In this document: in pieces, positions 8,355 through 16,805 of the stretch
Layout: each line of letters opens with the position of its first letter
Position numbering within the stretch: the stretch's first letter is position 1
Origin: Butyrivibrio proteoclasticus
GTDB taxonomy: Bacteria > Bacillota > Clostridia > Lachnospirales > Lachnospiraceae
Assembly (NCBI RefSeq): GCF_900115735.1
Contig: NZ_FOXO01000020.1
Span: 1-64,000, forward strand
Direction: 5' to 3'
Length of the DNA: 64,000 nt
Position numbers and translations under genes: made by a program
Notes under the pieces: generated by a model
Databases searched by the model: none
What the model saw: only the letters and a program-made list of their open reading frames with translations
Told to the model about the DNA's origin: nothing

Positions 8355-9099
8355 TATCATTCCAATAAAAGAGCTAAAAATAAAAGAAACTGCAGCAAGA
8401 GAGCTTCCTAAGGATATTGAAGAAAGAGTACAAGTTTACTGGAATGAACTTACAGCAAAGTATCCGGGGATGTTTAATGGGGCGTTATATTCTGTAATCA
8501 ATATGGAAAATGATGACGGCATAGTCACGATAACCTGTGAGCCTTCTGATTATGCTCATTACAAATACAGTGAGATCAAGGATCTTGGAGAGTATGCATG
8601 TAGAAGTATGTATGCCGGTTGCATATTAGTCTCATATGACAAAAAGCTATTTGTTTCGTTAAATGGCGTAGGTTCAGAGTTTGTAGGAAAGATTCAGGGA
8701 ATAGGTGGAGTTATGGACCCTTCTGACAGGTTTATTGGTGGCGCCATACGTGAGGATGGCAGTACAGATAATAACAAGTTATCACCTTTAGTGACAGCAT
8801 TTCGAGAGCTTGAAGAAGAGGTTGGAAAGGAAATCAGGGATAGCGTTACTGATATAGGCAAATCGTATCTTGTTACTAATGACAATAAGTATGGCTTTCC
8901 ATTTGTTTTTTATTCAAACCTTGATTCAAAAACAATTCAACATGCCTTTGATTCCTTTAAGAAGGAGACAGGCAGTAATGAGGTTGATAGACTGATTTCT
9001 TTTGGAAAAGATGATATGGCGGCTGAACTTGAGAAATATGAATCCGGACAAGATATTGGTGTAGTGGATCTTTTGAAAATCATTATGAGTGAATTGTAA
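8347..9099 (+). CDS. Nudix hydrolase-like protein
   Basis: The central part (about 115-160) carries a Nudix-box-like sequence: a GG at the front and RELEEEVG at the end, matching the RExxEExG core that binds magnesium. The spacer is longer than in the canonical 23-residue box. The N-terminal 100 residues are a separate alpha/beta segment. A housekeeping role on modified nucleotides or nucleotide-sugars is likely; the substrate is unknown. It overlaps the HIT gene by 8 nt and ends about 80 nt before the second tRNA-Leu repeat. Confidence 0.7.
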   Translation: MTNIIPIKELKIKETAARELPKDIEERVQVYWNELTAKYPGMFNGALYSVINMENDDGIVTITCEPSDYAHYKYSEIKDLGEYACRSMYAGCILVSYDKKLFVSLNGVGSEFVGKIQGIGGVMDPSDRFIGGAIREDGSTDNNKLSPLVTAFRELEEEVGKEIRDSVTDIGKSYLVTNDNKYGFPFVFYSNLDSKTIQHAFDSFKKETGSNEVDRLISFGKDDMAAELEKYESGQDIGVVDLLKIIMSEL

Positions 9100-9178
9100 A
9101 AGATGAAATGGATTATTACTTGTCTTTATCTTTACCGGCAAAGTTCCCTTTCTCTGCGGCTTTGCGAAACCACTAAAA

Positions 9179-9233
9179 GTTCGACCCCGGTCGCCGGCAG
9201 TCTGAGAGAAGCAGTGATGCTTCTCTCAGACTG
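9179..9233 (+). repeat. tRNA-Leu 3'-end repeat 2 with extended palindrome
   Basis: GTTCGACCCCGGTCGCCGGC is followed by a perfect 15-bp hairpin (CAGTCTGAGAGAAGC with its complement) and the same AGTGAT loop as repeat 1. The stem is longer than in the other copies. This could be a more complete folded recombination site or a bidirectional terminator. Confidence 0.78.
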
Positions 9234-9237
9234 TAGA

Positions 9238-9292
9238 CAAATACAAGGTCTTTATTTTTTTGGAGATACAATGGGAGTATTAGAATCTTTAA
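9238..9292 (+). repeat. Duplicated fragment of the PBECR4-like gene front
   Basis: This stretch matches 18909-18962 with a single T insertion. It contains half of that locus's terminator, its ribosome site (TTTGGAGATACA) and the first seven codons of the gene (MGVLESL), then diverges to a stop. It lies directly after tRNA-Leu repeat 2. It is therefore a recombination scar linking two ends of the island. Confidence 0.85.
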
Positions 9293-9375
9293 CACGCCGT
9301 GAGTAGATAGCGGTTCTCTTTTTTGATATAGTATTTGATAAGGGAGCATGCAGTCAGAATAATGAAATCCACTAT

Positions 9376-9798
9376 ATGGTTGATAAGTGGATGAATAAAT
9401 TATGGGATAGGAAGGATAAAATTTTGGTTGGAAAGTACGATATAAAAATCTATGACAACAAAGTACATTACCACCTTATCGTGAAAAGAAATATAACGAT
9501 AATACAGGGGAACAGTGCAACTGGTAAGACAACTTTGATAGATATGCTGCTTGACTATAGTCAATTGGGGAAGAATTCAGGAATAGTTGAGGTGGACGAG
9601 AATGTTCTTGAGAATACATATGATTATGCTGACAGTAGATATTATCCAAGTTGGGAGAGGTTTTATACAGCCTACCTGATTGAAAGAACAAAGGATACTG
9701 TTCTTCATTATAACAAAGCAAGGATTAATGAAGCATATTTGACTGAGGGTAACTTGGAAAAGATTAGGGCGCAGTTGCCGGAACAAATTGAGGTGTAA
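9376..9798 (+). CDS. P-loop NTPase fragment
   Basis: A Walker A motif (GNSATGKTT, about 45-53) sits in a 140-aa protein with no Walker B or sensor motifs that I can identify. It is short for a functional ATPase and may be an N-terminal domain of a larger split protein. The downstream DUF4869 gene starts 4 nt after its stop, so both belong to one transcript. No clear ribosome site precedes the first ATG, and an internal ATG 15 nt later is possible. Confidence 0.6.
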   Translation: MVDKWMNKLWDRKDKILVGKYDIKIYDNKVHYHLIVKRNITIIQGNSATGKTTLIDMLLDYSQLGKNSGIVEVDENVLENTYDYADSRYYPSWERFYTAYLIERTKDTVLHYNKARINEAYLTEGNLEKIRAQLPEQIEV

Positions 9799-9802
9799 GA
9801 GA

Positions 9803-10267
9803 ATGCTAAATATCATTTACGGAGAAGTAGAAAAAGATAATTATATTTTTGATCCTGATACTTTTTTTAATCATCAAAGTGAAGATGCATGGCTTGAGGA
9901 TGAGTTTACAAAGGAAATGGTAAAAGATGTTGATCAATCAGAAATAATTGGGCCGCATCTTGTTCAAAGCCCTTTTTTAGGAGCTATTCCGCCAGAAAAA
10001 CTTTCTGGTGGTGTGAAGACACTTATCCTTATCGCAAATGATAATGAGCATATATATAATGCTTCTGCTTGTGGGGATAATTGTGCCAAATGGCTTTTAA
10101 AAATAGGCGAGAACAAGGATGTAACAATTAGACTGGGGTACCTTATGAATTTTGGAAAAGGTCCTTTTCAAATTCATGTTGTTAACACAAATAAAATAGT
10201 CAATAATCTTGAAGAGCTTGATGATGAGGTCATAGATAATGGACTTCTTCAGCAAGTGACAAAGTGA
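9803..10267 (+). CDS. DUF4869 protein
   Basis: This 154-aa protein shows the DUF4869 pattern: an N-terminal YIFDPDTFFNHQSEDAW, then DEFTKEMVKDVD and SPFLGAIPPEKLSGGVKTL in the middle. The function of the family is not established. The ATG is preceded by GAGGTG at 7 nt. The tight coupling to the P-loop fragment suggests a two-gene unit. A terminator-like hairpin follows. Confidence 0.72.
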   Translation: MLNIIYGEVEKDNYIFDPDTFFNHQSEDAWLEDEFTKEMVKDVDQSEIIGPHLVQSPFLGAIPPEKLSGGVKTLILIANDNEHIYNASACGDNCAKWLLKIGENKDVTIRLGYLMNFGKGPFQIHVVNTNKIVNNLEELDDEVIDNGLLQQVTK

Positions 10268-10283
10268 GTCGAGTAATTCAAGT

Positions 10284-10327
10284 AGCTTTAAACTTAGAAT
10301 TTATCTGGGTTTGAAGCTTTTTGTTTT
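10284..10327 (+). terminator. Terminator hairpin with conserved 15-nt loop, copy 1
   Basis: AGCTTTAAAC pairs with GTTTGAAGCT around TTAGAATTTATCTGG and is followed by TTTTTG. An equivalent hairpin with the same loop and altered stem pairs occurs at 19699. Confidence 0.7.
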
Positions 10328-10468
10328 ACTAACGATTTACGACGATATTAAATTATTGCGGAGATGTTCTCAAATATAGCTATTTTATGGGAGAAACCCA
10401 ATGGTTATGCTAAGATATATAGGTATTTTCTAATATTCAAAGCATAGCTATATATGGGAGGACTGTCA

Positions 10469-11227
10469 ATGCGGGATTACAGTGAGCAGCATAAGAAAGC
10501 ATGGGAGTATAATACCTACGACTTTTGGGTTAGGACAAGCGGAACACCACAAGAAAGAGCACAGAAGGATATGGCGGATCCTATAGGAATGCTCAAAAAA
10601 TATGCCGTATATTTTGATTCCTTTGAAGGTATAAAGATTGCAAATATCTGCGGATCTTGCGGAAAGAAAGCAATTCCGCTGGCACTTCTTGGGGCAGATG
10701 TCACTATTTTTGACATTTCTGAAGATAACAAAAAGTATGCGATGGAAGTAGCTGCTGCTGCAAATACTGAGATTACTTTTGAAGTTGGGGATGTGCTTGA
10801 CATAGACCTTGGTAGGTATGCTGAATACTTTGATGTAGTTTTTATGGAGGGAGGAATACTTCACTATTTTCACGATATAGATGAGTTTATGAAAGTTATG
10901 AACGCTATTCTTAAAACAGGCGGAAAGATAATCTGCAGTGATTTTCATCCTTTTACAAAAATCTATGATAGTTTAAAGCTGGAACAGCCCACGGGGAGCT
11001 ATTTCTCTACTGATATATTTGAGGGTGAAATGGCACATGCCAGATTTTACGATGAAGAAATAAGAAAAAGCATCCCTAAATGCAGTTATAGAAAATACAC
11101 GATAAGCGAAATCATAAACTCTATGCTAAGAAATGGTTTTTCTTTAAAACAGTTTGATGAGCACCCTTCATGGGAAGATGAAAGGCTGCCAGGTGAGTTT
11201 ACGGCGATTGGAATTAAGTGTTGCTAA
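10469..11227 (+). CDS. Class I SAM-dependent methyltransferase
   Basis: This 252-aa protein has a Rossmann-type SAM site (NICGSCGKKAIPLALLG, about 58-74), an acidic strand end (VTIFDIS), and a GDVLDID motif before the conserved FDVVFMEGGILHY motif. It resembles UbiE-like small-molecule methyltransferases. The substrate is unknown. The ATG is preceded by GGGAGGA at 7 nt, which is better than an upstream in-frame ATG. It stands alone in the island. Confidence 0.8.
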   Translation: MRDYSEQHKKAWEYNTYDFWVRTSGTPQERAQKDMADPIGMLKKYAVYFDSFEGIKIANICGSCGKKAIPLALLGADVTIFDISEDNKKYAMEVAAAANTEITFEVGDVLDIDLGRYAEYFDVVFMEGGILHYFHDIDEFMKVMNAILKTGGKIICSDFHPFTKIYDSLKLEQPTGSYFSTDIFEGEMAHARFYDEEIRKSIPKCSYRKYTISEIINSMLRNGFSLKQFDEHPSWEDERLPGEFTAIGIKCC

Positions 11228-11299
11228 GTCTAAATGAGCTGATATTGGGGCAAAAGTAGTACAGAATTACAGTTTTATAAAATAAGGGAGATTTTATAT

Positions 11300-11770
11300 A
11301 TGTCTAAGGTAATCATGACCTGTGGATTAATTTGTTGTGGGAAAAGCACATATGCCAAAAGGATTAAGAGCGAGAGCGGTGCAGTCATTCTCTCTATTGA
11401 TGATCTAACGCTCTCTATGTTCCCAGAGGGAGCTGGAGATATGCATGATACTTATGTAATGCGTGCAGAAAGGTACCTACTGGAATTATCTCTTCAGATT
11501 TTGAATTCTGGAATAAATGTAATTCTTGACTGGGGACTTTGGAACAGAGCTACAAGGGATAGAATCAAAGAATTCTATGCTTCCCACGGAGATATAAAAG
11601 CAGAGCTGCATTATCTTAAGGTTTCACCTGAAGTATGGGAGGAAAGAATCAATAAAAGAAATGCATCGGGTGAAGCTGCGTATTATGTTGATGAAGGTTT
11701 GCTTAATAAGGTCAAATCATTATTCGAAGAGCCATCCGAAGATGAAGTAGATGTGCTAGTCGAGAGTTAA
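11300..11770 (+). CDS. AAA/zeta-toxin-like P-loop kinase
   Basis: This 156-aa protein has Walker A CGLICCGKST (8-17) directly at the N-terminus, an SIDDL acidic motif near 40, and an Arg-rich lid (ERINKRN). The layout is that of small P-loop phosphotransferases (chloramphenicol phosphotransferase/zeta-toxin/gluconate-kinase superfamily). The target is unknown; antibiotic or nucleotide phosphorylation are both possible. A strong AAGGGAG ribosome site precedes the ATG. Confidence 0.72.
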   Translation: MSKVIMTCGLICCGKSTYAKRIKSESGAVILSIDDLTLSMFPEGAGDMHDTYVMRAERYLLELSLQILNSGINVILDWGLWNRATRDRIKEFYASHGDIKAELHYLKVSPEVWEERINKRNASGEAAYYVDEGLLNKVKSLFEEPSEDEVDVLVES

Positions 11771-11882
11771 CTACGAAGATGAGAAAGTCTAAGGTATATC
11801 TTTGGGATCTTAAGGAAGATATCGGCTATGTGTATGAAGTTATAGTAAAAATCTTGGGATAATGTGCTATTGGGGAGTTGAT

Positions 11883-12482
11883 ATGAATAAGATTAGTGTA
11901 CACAGATTGACACCTGATATGGCAGAGCAATATGTAGCATATTTTGATAATAGAGCGTTTTCAGATGGTAATGAGCAAAAAGGTTGTTATTGTGTTTGGC
12001 ATCATTGGACCGAGCAGAAGGAAGCAGAAAGAAATGCACTTCCGGAAAATGAACGACCTTTCAGCAAAAGAAATTATGCATATGAATTGGTGAAGAATGG
12101 AAAGCTTAATGGATTTGTTGCAATTTCTGATGGAGAGATTGTTGGATTCTGCAATGCGGATTTGAAAGAAAACTACTTTAGACACAGCAAAGATAATGAT
12201 CCTGAAAGTTGGGATGGGATAGATTCTGATTCCAAGGTGTTAGCTATGGTATGCTATATAGTTGCCCCTGATATGAGAGGAATGGGAATAGCAGACTCAT
12301 TATTGGAATACGCCTGTAGTTATGCAGAAGAAAATGGCTTTGATTACATTGAAGGCTATCCTTCTGATGGAGCATTTGACGCAAGGAATTGTGGTGGAAC
12401 AGATTCAATGTACATTAAAAGGGATTTTCAAATTCAATACATCGGAAATCGAATCATTGCAAGGAAGAAATTAGGGAACTAG
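11883..12482 (+). CDS. GNAT-family N-acetyltransferase
   Basis: This 199-aa protein contains the GNAT acetyl-CoA core: strand MVCYIVAPDMRGMGIADSLL (about 120-139) matches the V-x-x-x-x-RGxGxA pattern, and SYAEENGFDYIEGYP follows. An N-terminal CYCVWHHW motif is typical of a GNAT subfamily seen in Firmicutes. The substrate is not known. GGGGAG precedes the ATG. A 20-codon ORF-like scrap upstream is not considered real. Confidence 0.8.
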   Translation: MNKISVHRLTPDMAEQYVAYFDNRAFSDGNEQKGCYCVWHHWTEQKEAERNALPENERPFSKRNYAYELVKNGKLNGFVAISDGEIVGFCNADLKENYFRHSKDNDPESWDGIDSDSKVLAMVCYIVAPDMRGMGIADSLLEYACSYAEENGFDYIEGYPSDGAFDARNCGGTDSMYIKRDFQIQYIGNRIIARKKLGN

Positions 12483-12553
12483 GCAGAAGCTAATATGCAA
12501 GATAAATCGAAAAAGACTTGATAATATTGATTATGAAAGGGCAAAGAACTACA

Positions 12554-13020
12554 ATGTGTGGCGTTTGTGAAAGAATTAATGAGACAAAAGCGGGGAAGAA
12601 TCCTTTTCTTGTAAAAGAGCTTGAGACTGGATATGTGGTAATGGGGGATTATCAGCATTTTAAGGGGTATACTCTTTTTCTGTATAAAGACCATGTTGTT
12701 GAGCTATTTGATTTGGATGAGAAGACAAGAGCAAAGCATTTATATGAAATGACACTTGTTGCTGAAGCTGTAAAAAAGCTTTTGGAGCAGGAAAAATGAA
12801 CTACGAATGCCTTGGGAATGGTGAAGGAGGGGCACATATTCACTGGCATCTGTTTCCGAGAAGAACCGGTGATATAGAGAATTATGGCAATAATGGCAAG
12901 GGTCCCGTTTGGTGGTATCCGCGCGAGAAGATGTATTCAGACGAAAATAGGCCAAGTAACGATGCACTTGAGGATATGAAGGCAAAGCTTCTTTGTGAAC
13001 TGGATAAGCTGTTGATATGA
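12554..13020 (+). pseudogene. HIT-family hydrolase split by a frameshift
   Basis: The N-terminal half (CxxC zinc motif CGVC, then PFLVKELETGYVVMGDYQ) stops at an AAAAATGA run. The C-terminal half begins in the -1 frame with MNYECLGNGEGG and the full HIHWHLFPR catalytic motif. Reading the run with a -1 shift gives a continuous EKMNYECLGN, as expected for Ap4A-hydrolase-like HIT proteins. The break may be a mutation, a programmed shift at the A5 run, or a sequencing error. Intact, it would be about 155 aa. Confidence 0.75.
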
Positions 13021-13118
13021 TTAAAGATTATCTAAACTATTCCGATCTTGCGGGGAATGAGATGATTGATGACGCTATACTGCATGTGAACAAAGTCTAT
13101 CATAGGGGGCATATATGA
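13017..13118 (+). CDS. Possible 33-aa peptide or gene remnant
   Basis: A short frame starts in the stop codon overlap of the HIT gene (ATGA) and ends overlapping the ATG of the next gene (ATGA). The perfect stop-start overlaps suggest it is or was translated as part of the operon. The sequence (MIKDYLNYSDLAGNEMIDD...) has no match that I recognise. It could be the leftover N-terminus of a deleted gene. Confidence 0.35.
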   Translation: MIKDYLNYSDLAGNEMIDDAILHVNKVYHRGHI

Positions 13119-13831
13119 CAAGAAGAGAAGCGTATATAGGCTTTAAAGGTCGGAATAATTCATCATCTATGTTGGTTAAAGCATTATCGCATTATAATAT
13201 TTTACTGACTAATTCTTTTACCGGGCTTAAGAAAGATATTGATCTGCTTCCGGCAGATTATGATGTGGTATATTTCTTTGGAGTGGATAAGAACTTGACT
13301 GAATCATTTCGTATAGAGCAATGTGCAGAAAAAGACAGGAGCAGGCTTTTAAGCGTTATTGATCTAAAGACTATTTCGGAACGTCTGGCAGCAACTGGTA
13401 TAAGAAGTACCATATCGAAAACTCCAACTCAGTACCTTTGTAATGAGGCATATTGGTACTTACTTGAAAAGTATCAGGGAAGAGCGGTGCTAATCCATAT
13501 TCCTACGATGAAGAATTTTAACAATATGTTTGAAAAAATGACATTTCCTGAGCACGAGTATGAATCAGTGCAGAACTATTTAAGCAAATTGGGATACTGC
13601 TATACAACGAGAGTATACAAAGAAGTCGGAAAATATCAGCTTGGTAAACTATATATTGCCCCATGGGGCGATATGCTGAAAATCGATGAAGTCAGCACAT
13701 ATCACAAAGTCAAGGACCGGCCTTTCTATGATGAAATGTGTGACGATGAAAAGGCAGAAATACGCAAGTATTCAGAAAATATGGGGTTGGAATATGAATT
13801 TATCAAGTTTTCAAGATTTGCGATAAACTAA
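13115..13831 (+). CDS. Pyroglutamyl-peptidase-like protein with extra C-terminal domain
   Basis: The first 135 residues resemble peptidase family C15: QYLCNEAYWYLL provides the candidate Cys109 and VLIHIP the candidate His128. The usual N-terminal TGFxPF motif is replaced by IGFKGR. The C-terminal 90 residues (GKLYIAPWGDMLKIDEV, then HKVKDRPFYDEM) form a separate domain that I cannot name. It may cleave N-terminal pyroglutamate or be a diverged hydrolase. The start overlaps the preceding small frame. Confidence 0.6.
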   Translation: MTRREAYIGFKGRNNSSSMLVKALSHYNILLTNSFTGLKKDIDLLPADYDVVYFFGVDKNLTESFRIEQCAEKDRSRLLSVIDLKTISERLAATGIRSTISKTPTQYLCNEAYWYLLEKYQGRAVLIHIPTMKNFNNMFEKMTFPEHEYESVQNYLSKLGYCYTTRVYKEVGKYQLGKLYIAPWGDMLKIDEVSTYHKVKDRPFYDEMCDDEKAEIRKYSENMGLEYEFIKFSRFAIN

Positions 13832-14012
13832 GAAGATGTATTGACCTCGACTTCTGGGCAGCCCTTAGCATTGGGGCAGACAATATTTTTATAAGGTCGG
13901 TATGGAAGAAAGAATGACATTGGGAGAGATTGCAAAGCCGGCTGGGTATTGAAAACCGGTACAGATTTCATATGAAATTTATAGATATAAGTTTGAGAAC
14001 ACGGAGATAAGT

Positions 14013-15395
14013 ATGAGTCTTAATAAAATGTTAGAGCAGAAGGAAATGAAAGAACTAATTAGACTTCTTAGACAGTATGATCTGGAGGACTGCCTGGGGC
14101 TCTCTCCGGTCGATATAGATAAAGCATATAGGGCTTATTCAGATGAGAGATCACTTTCGCCGGAATTTTACATTGACTGTTTGGAAGAAGATGAACCGGA
14201 TTGGTCTGAATATGCTGAGGAAGGAGAAGACTTTATTGAAGAAAGCAAAAGAGTCTGGGCTGAAGAAAAAGAACTTGGCAGAACTATAAAGAAGATTGAG
14301 AACTCAAAAGTAATTATTTGCAAGGCACTAGAGGAGCATCTTACAAAGCAATCAACCCTTGAAGAAATGTATCTTAGATTTTCTGATAATACACTTTTCT
14401 TTATCAGGAAGTTGATAGAAGAAGGCGAAGAAACGCGAACTGGTGATGTTGTGATGGAGATTGACTTAAAGAGTGACGATAGAACACGCGTGATTTTTCT
14501 GGAAACTTATTGTGGTATCTGCGAATTTAAAAGAGTGCCGGCATATAAATCAGAGGATGGGTATGAACACCTTGTTTTTGTATCTTTTGACAAAGAAGTG
14601 CTTGGGATTCTTGAAAAACTTGATACAGTGGACAACGATACAGAGCGCAGAATAAGGAGCGTAATAGAGGATGTCAACTATGTGGCTATAAAATATAATG
14701 ATGCACTGCCGATAGAAACAGCCTATGAATTTTTCAGGACTTATGCAGAGCAGACGAAGGAGTGTCAGTTGCTTTCCTTTGAAAATTATATTGATAAGTC
14801 CCTGGAATGCTCCCATAGAGGAATGCATTGTATATGTGAATATAAAGGCAAAAAATATATGACAGAGCCGGGAAATCTAGAGACTGCCATAACTGATGGA
14901 GAGATTATTGAGGTTAAGGAAAGTGAAGATGATTATCCATCATTCTTTGAAGCGACGATTGAAGAAATGGAGAAATCTCATCTGAAACATTACATTCCGT
15001 CAGCAGAAGAGATGAAGGAGTATCTGGATAATGGCTATTGGCCGACAAGAGAATGCTACGCCAGGCTCAAAGACCTTATTACGGAGATTTATCTTGATGA
15101 GCAAACCATTGAAAATGCTACAGGTGCAATGTTTAGAATATTTGATAAAGGGAATTTGGAGCGTAGATATTATTCAATGGATGACGTCGAGGATAATGTT
15201 AGAGATTTGATTGGTTACATAACAATGTCAATTATGGGTAATAATGATATAGATGATATACTCGATGACAATGAGCTTAAAGCTGTTACATGGATTCTTA
15301 AGGACGAAACAAAAGATAAACTCAAACAGATTATTACGGATTGTTCCCTAAAAACTAATAAACCATCGCTTATGGGACATACAGAGAAAGCGTAG
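14013..15395 (+). CDS. Hypothetical acidic protein, 460 aa
   Basis: I do not recognise the family. The protein is strongly acidic (many EED and DE stretches) and helical, without a signal peptide or membrane helix. A CGICEF patch near 170 and CSHRGMHCICEY near 270 could bind metal. It is followed 11 nt later by the SEC-C protein. The pair may form a unit. GGAGATAAGT precedes the ATG. Confidence 0.62.
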   Translation: MSLNKMLEQKEMKELIRLLRQYDLEDCLGLSPVDIDKAYRAYSDERSLSPEFYIDCLEEDEPDWSEYAEEGEDFIEESKRVWAEEKELGRTIKKIENSKVIICKALEEHLTKQSTLEEMYLRFSDNTLFFIRKLIEEGEETRTGDVVMEIDLKSDDRTRVIFLETYCGICEFKRVPAYKSEDGYEHLVFVSFDKEVLGILEKLDTVDNDTERRIRSVIEDVNYVAIKYNDALPIETAYEFFRTYAEQTKECQLLSFENYIDKSLECSHRGMHCICEYKGKKYMTEPGNLETAITDGEIIEVKESEDDYPSFFEATIEEMEKSHLKHYIPSAEEMKEYLDNGYWPTRECYARLKDLITEIYLDEQTIENATGAMFRIFDKGNLERRYYSMDDVEDNVRDLIGYITMSIMGNNDIDDILDDNELKAVTWILKDETKDKLKQIITDCSLKTNKPSLMGHTEKA

Positions 15396-15406
15396 GAGAA
15401 ATAGAT

Positions 15407-16708
15407 ATGAATCAAGATTTGAAAAAAGCAATAAGAGAGCTTAATGTTGATAATAAATTAATAAGGAAAAAAACGCTCGAAACAATAAGAGCTAACAGAG
15501 AAGAGGCTACAGAGTATTTTTTGCAAAGCCTTGACGCAATGATAGATGACCCGATGACAGAAAATATCAGGATTATTGATGAGAGCTTTTTTGGAGTATT
15601 CTTTTTGGCGGAATGGAAAGAAACTTCAGCATTTAAGAAAGTCCAAAAGCTGTTCCATCTTTTGGGAGATAATATACATCGTTGGACCGGTGATGCTCTC
15701 ACAGAAAATTTTCCGGCAGTTTTGTGGCAGCTATATGATGGGGATTTTGAGAATCTAAAGATCGGTATGCTAGATGGCGAAATGGAATCGTTTGCCAGAA
15801 CTCCATTCATGGATATTATTTTTCAGATGTATACAGATGGTGAGATAAGCAAGAGTATGTTGCTTGAAATAATGGAATCATTGGAGAAGATTCCCGAGGA
15901 AGAAAACGATTATCTTGTTGTGACCGAGCTGTGCCTGAATATGGTTAAAGCACATATATATGAATATCTACCTAAAATACGCCAGTGGTTTGAAAAAGAT
16001 TTCATCGATCCAATGATAGCAGGGTATTATTCTGATTACGTGGACATATTATTTGAAAAGCGCTTTGATGAAGGTGAATTTGTAAATAAGGATTTTGTTC
16101 TGGAGAGAGAACTTCATAAGTGGTATGAGATTGAAGGCTGGGAGAACCAAAAGGGTAACATACAACGGGATTTTTCGAAGATTGATTTTAATTCTGCTGT
16201 TGAAAGAGCTTATGATATGCTTGAAAATCCTTTTAAGAATGTTGGACGCAATGATCCGTGTCCATGTGGCAGTGGGAAAAAATACAAAAAGTGTCATTAT
16301 CTAATAGCTAGTACATTTGAAAATAAAGATAACGGCATTGAGAAAAATAAAGACAGAGATAAGCATCTAAAGTATTACCCCAGGCTTTCCTTTAATCCTG
16401 AAACCATGGAGGATAGAGCGGATTTTGTACGTGATGAAGGCAGGCTCTATCTTGAAGACCTTTATGATAGGGAAAGCATATCTATAGATTATTATGTCTA
16501 TCTTGCATTTAAACAGGATAACAAAGCGACTTTTGATATGAGAAGTGCTGAAGAGAAGAAACAGCACGAAGTGATAAAGAAAGCGTATCTTAAACGTGCA
16601 AGGGAACTCTATGATAAAAAGGTCATAAAAGATAACATCGCTGATACAGAAGAGTTTGATAAAAAGTATTCTATTCACTATATGGTAGATGAATGGATAA
16701 ATAATTAA
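15407..16708 (+). CDS. SEC-C motif protein, 433 aa
   Basis: The middle (about 279-297) has [18 protein letters not shown], the zinc-binding SEC-C motif also found at the end of SecA (here on the same contig). The N-terminal half is helical, HEAT-like, with an initial coiled coil. The C-terminal region is charged and helical. SEC-C modules serve as small protein or nucleic-acid adaptors. A GGAGAAAT site lies before the ATG, and co-transcription with the acidic 460-aa gene is likely. Confidence 0.75.
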   Translation: MNQDLKKAIRELNVDNKLIRKKTLETIRANREEATEYFLQSLDAMIDDPMTENIRIIDESFFGVFFLAEWKETSAFKKVQKLFHLLGDNIHRWTGDALTENFPAVLWQLYDGDFENLKIGMLDGEMESFARTPFMDIIFQMYTDGEISKSMLLEIMESLEKIPEEENDYLVVTELCLNMVKAHIYEYLPKIRQWFEKDFIDPMIAGYYSDYVDILFEKRFDEGEFVNKDFVLERELHKWYEIEGWENQKGNIQRDFSKIDFNSAVERAYDMLENPFKNVGRNDPCPCGSGKKYKKCHYLIASTFENKDNGIEKNKDRDKHLKYYPRLSFNPETMEDRADFVRDEGRLYLEDLYDRESISIDYYVYLAFKQDNKATFDMRSAEEKKQHEVIKKAYLKRARELYDKKVIKDNIADTEEFDKKYSIHYMVDEWINN

Positions 16709-16776
16709 GACAAACGATATTAAGTAGAGATTATTTGAAAGGAAGGAACAAACATATAATGTATCCCTTTATCGCT

Positions 16777-16798
16777 ATTATCCCGAATTCGGGATAAT
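16777..16798. promoter_or_regulatory. Perfect 22-bp palindrome (candidate operator)
   Basis: The palindrome is centred on CCCGAATTCGGG and extends ATTAT on both sides. It ends 7 nt before the permease ATG. The size and symmetry fit a dimeric repressor site. No regulator gene of the matching type is adjacent; the nearest is the XRE gene 1.1 kb away, whose own sites differ. Confidence 0.5.
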
Positions 16799-16805
16799 TC
16801 AGATA

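Noticed and set aside
9103-9306. Open frame of 67 codons
   Set aside because: It runs across the tRNA-Leu 3' repeat, a perfect terminator palindrome and the duplicated PBECR4 gene front; the sequence is a chance join.
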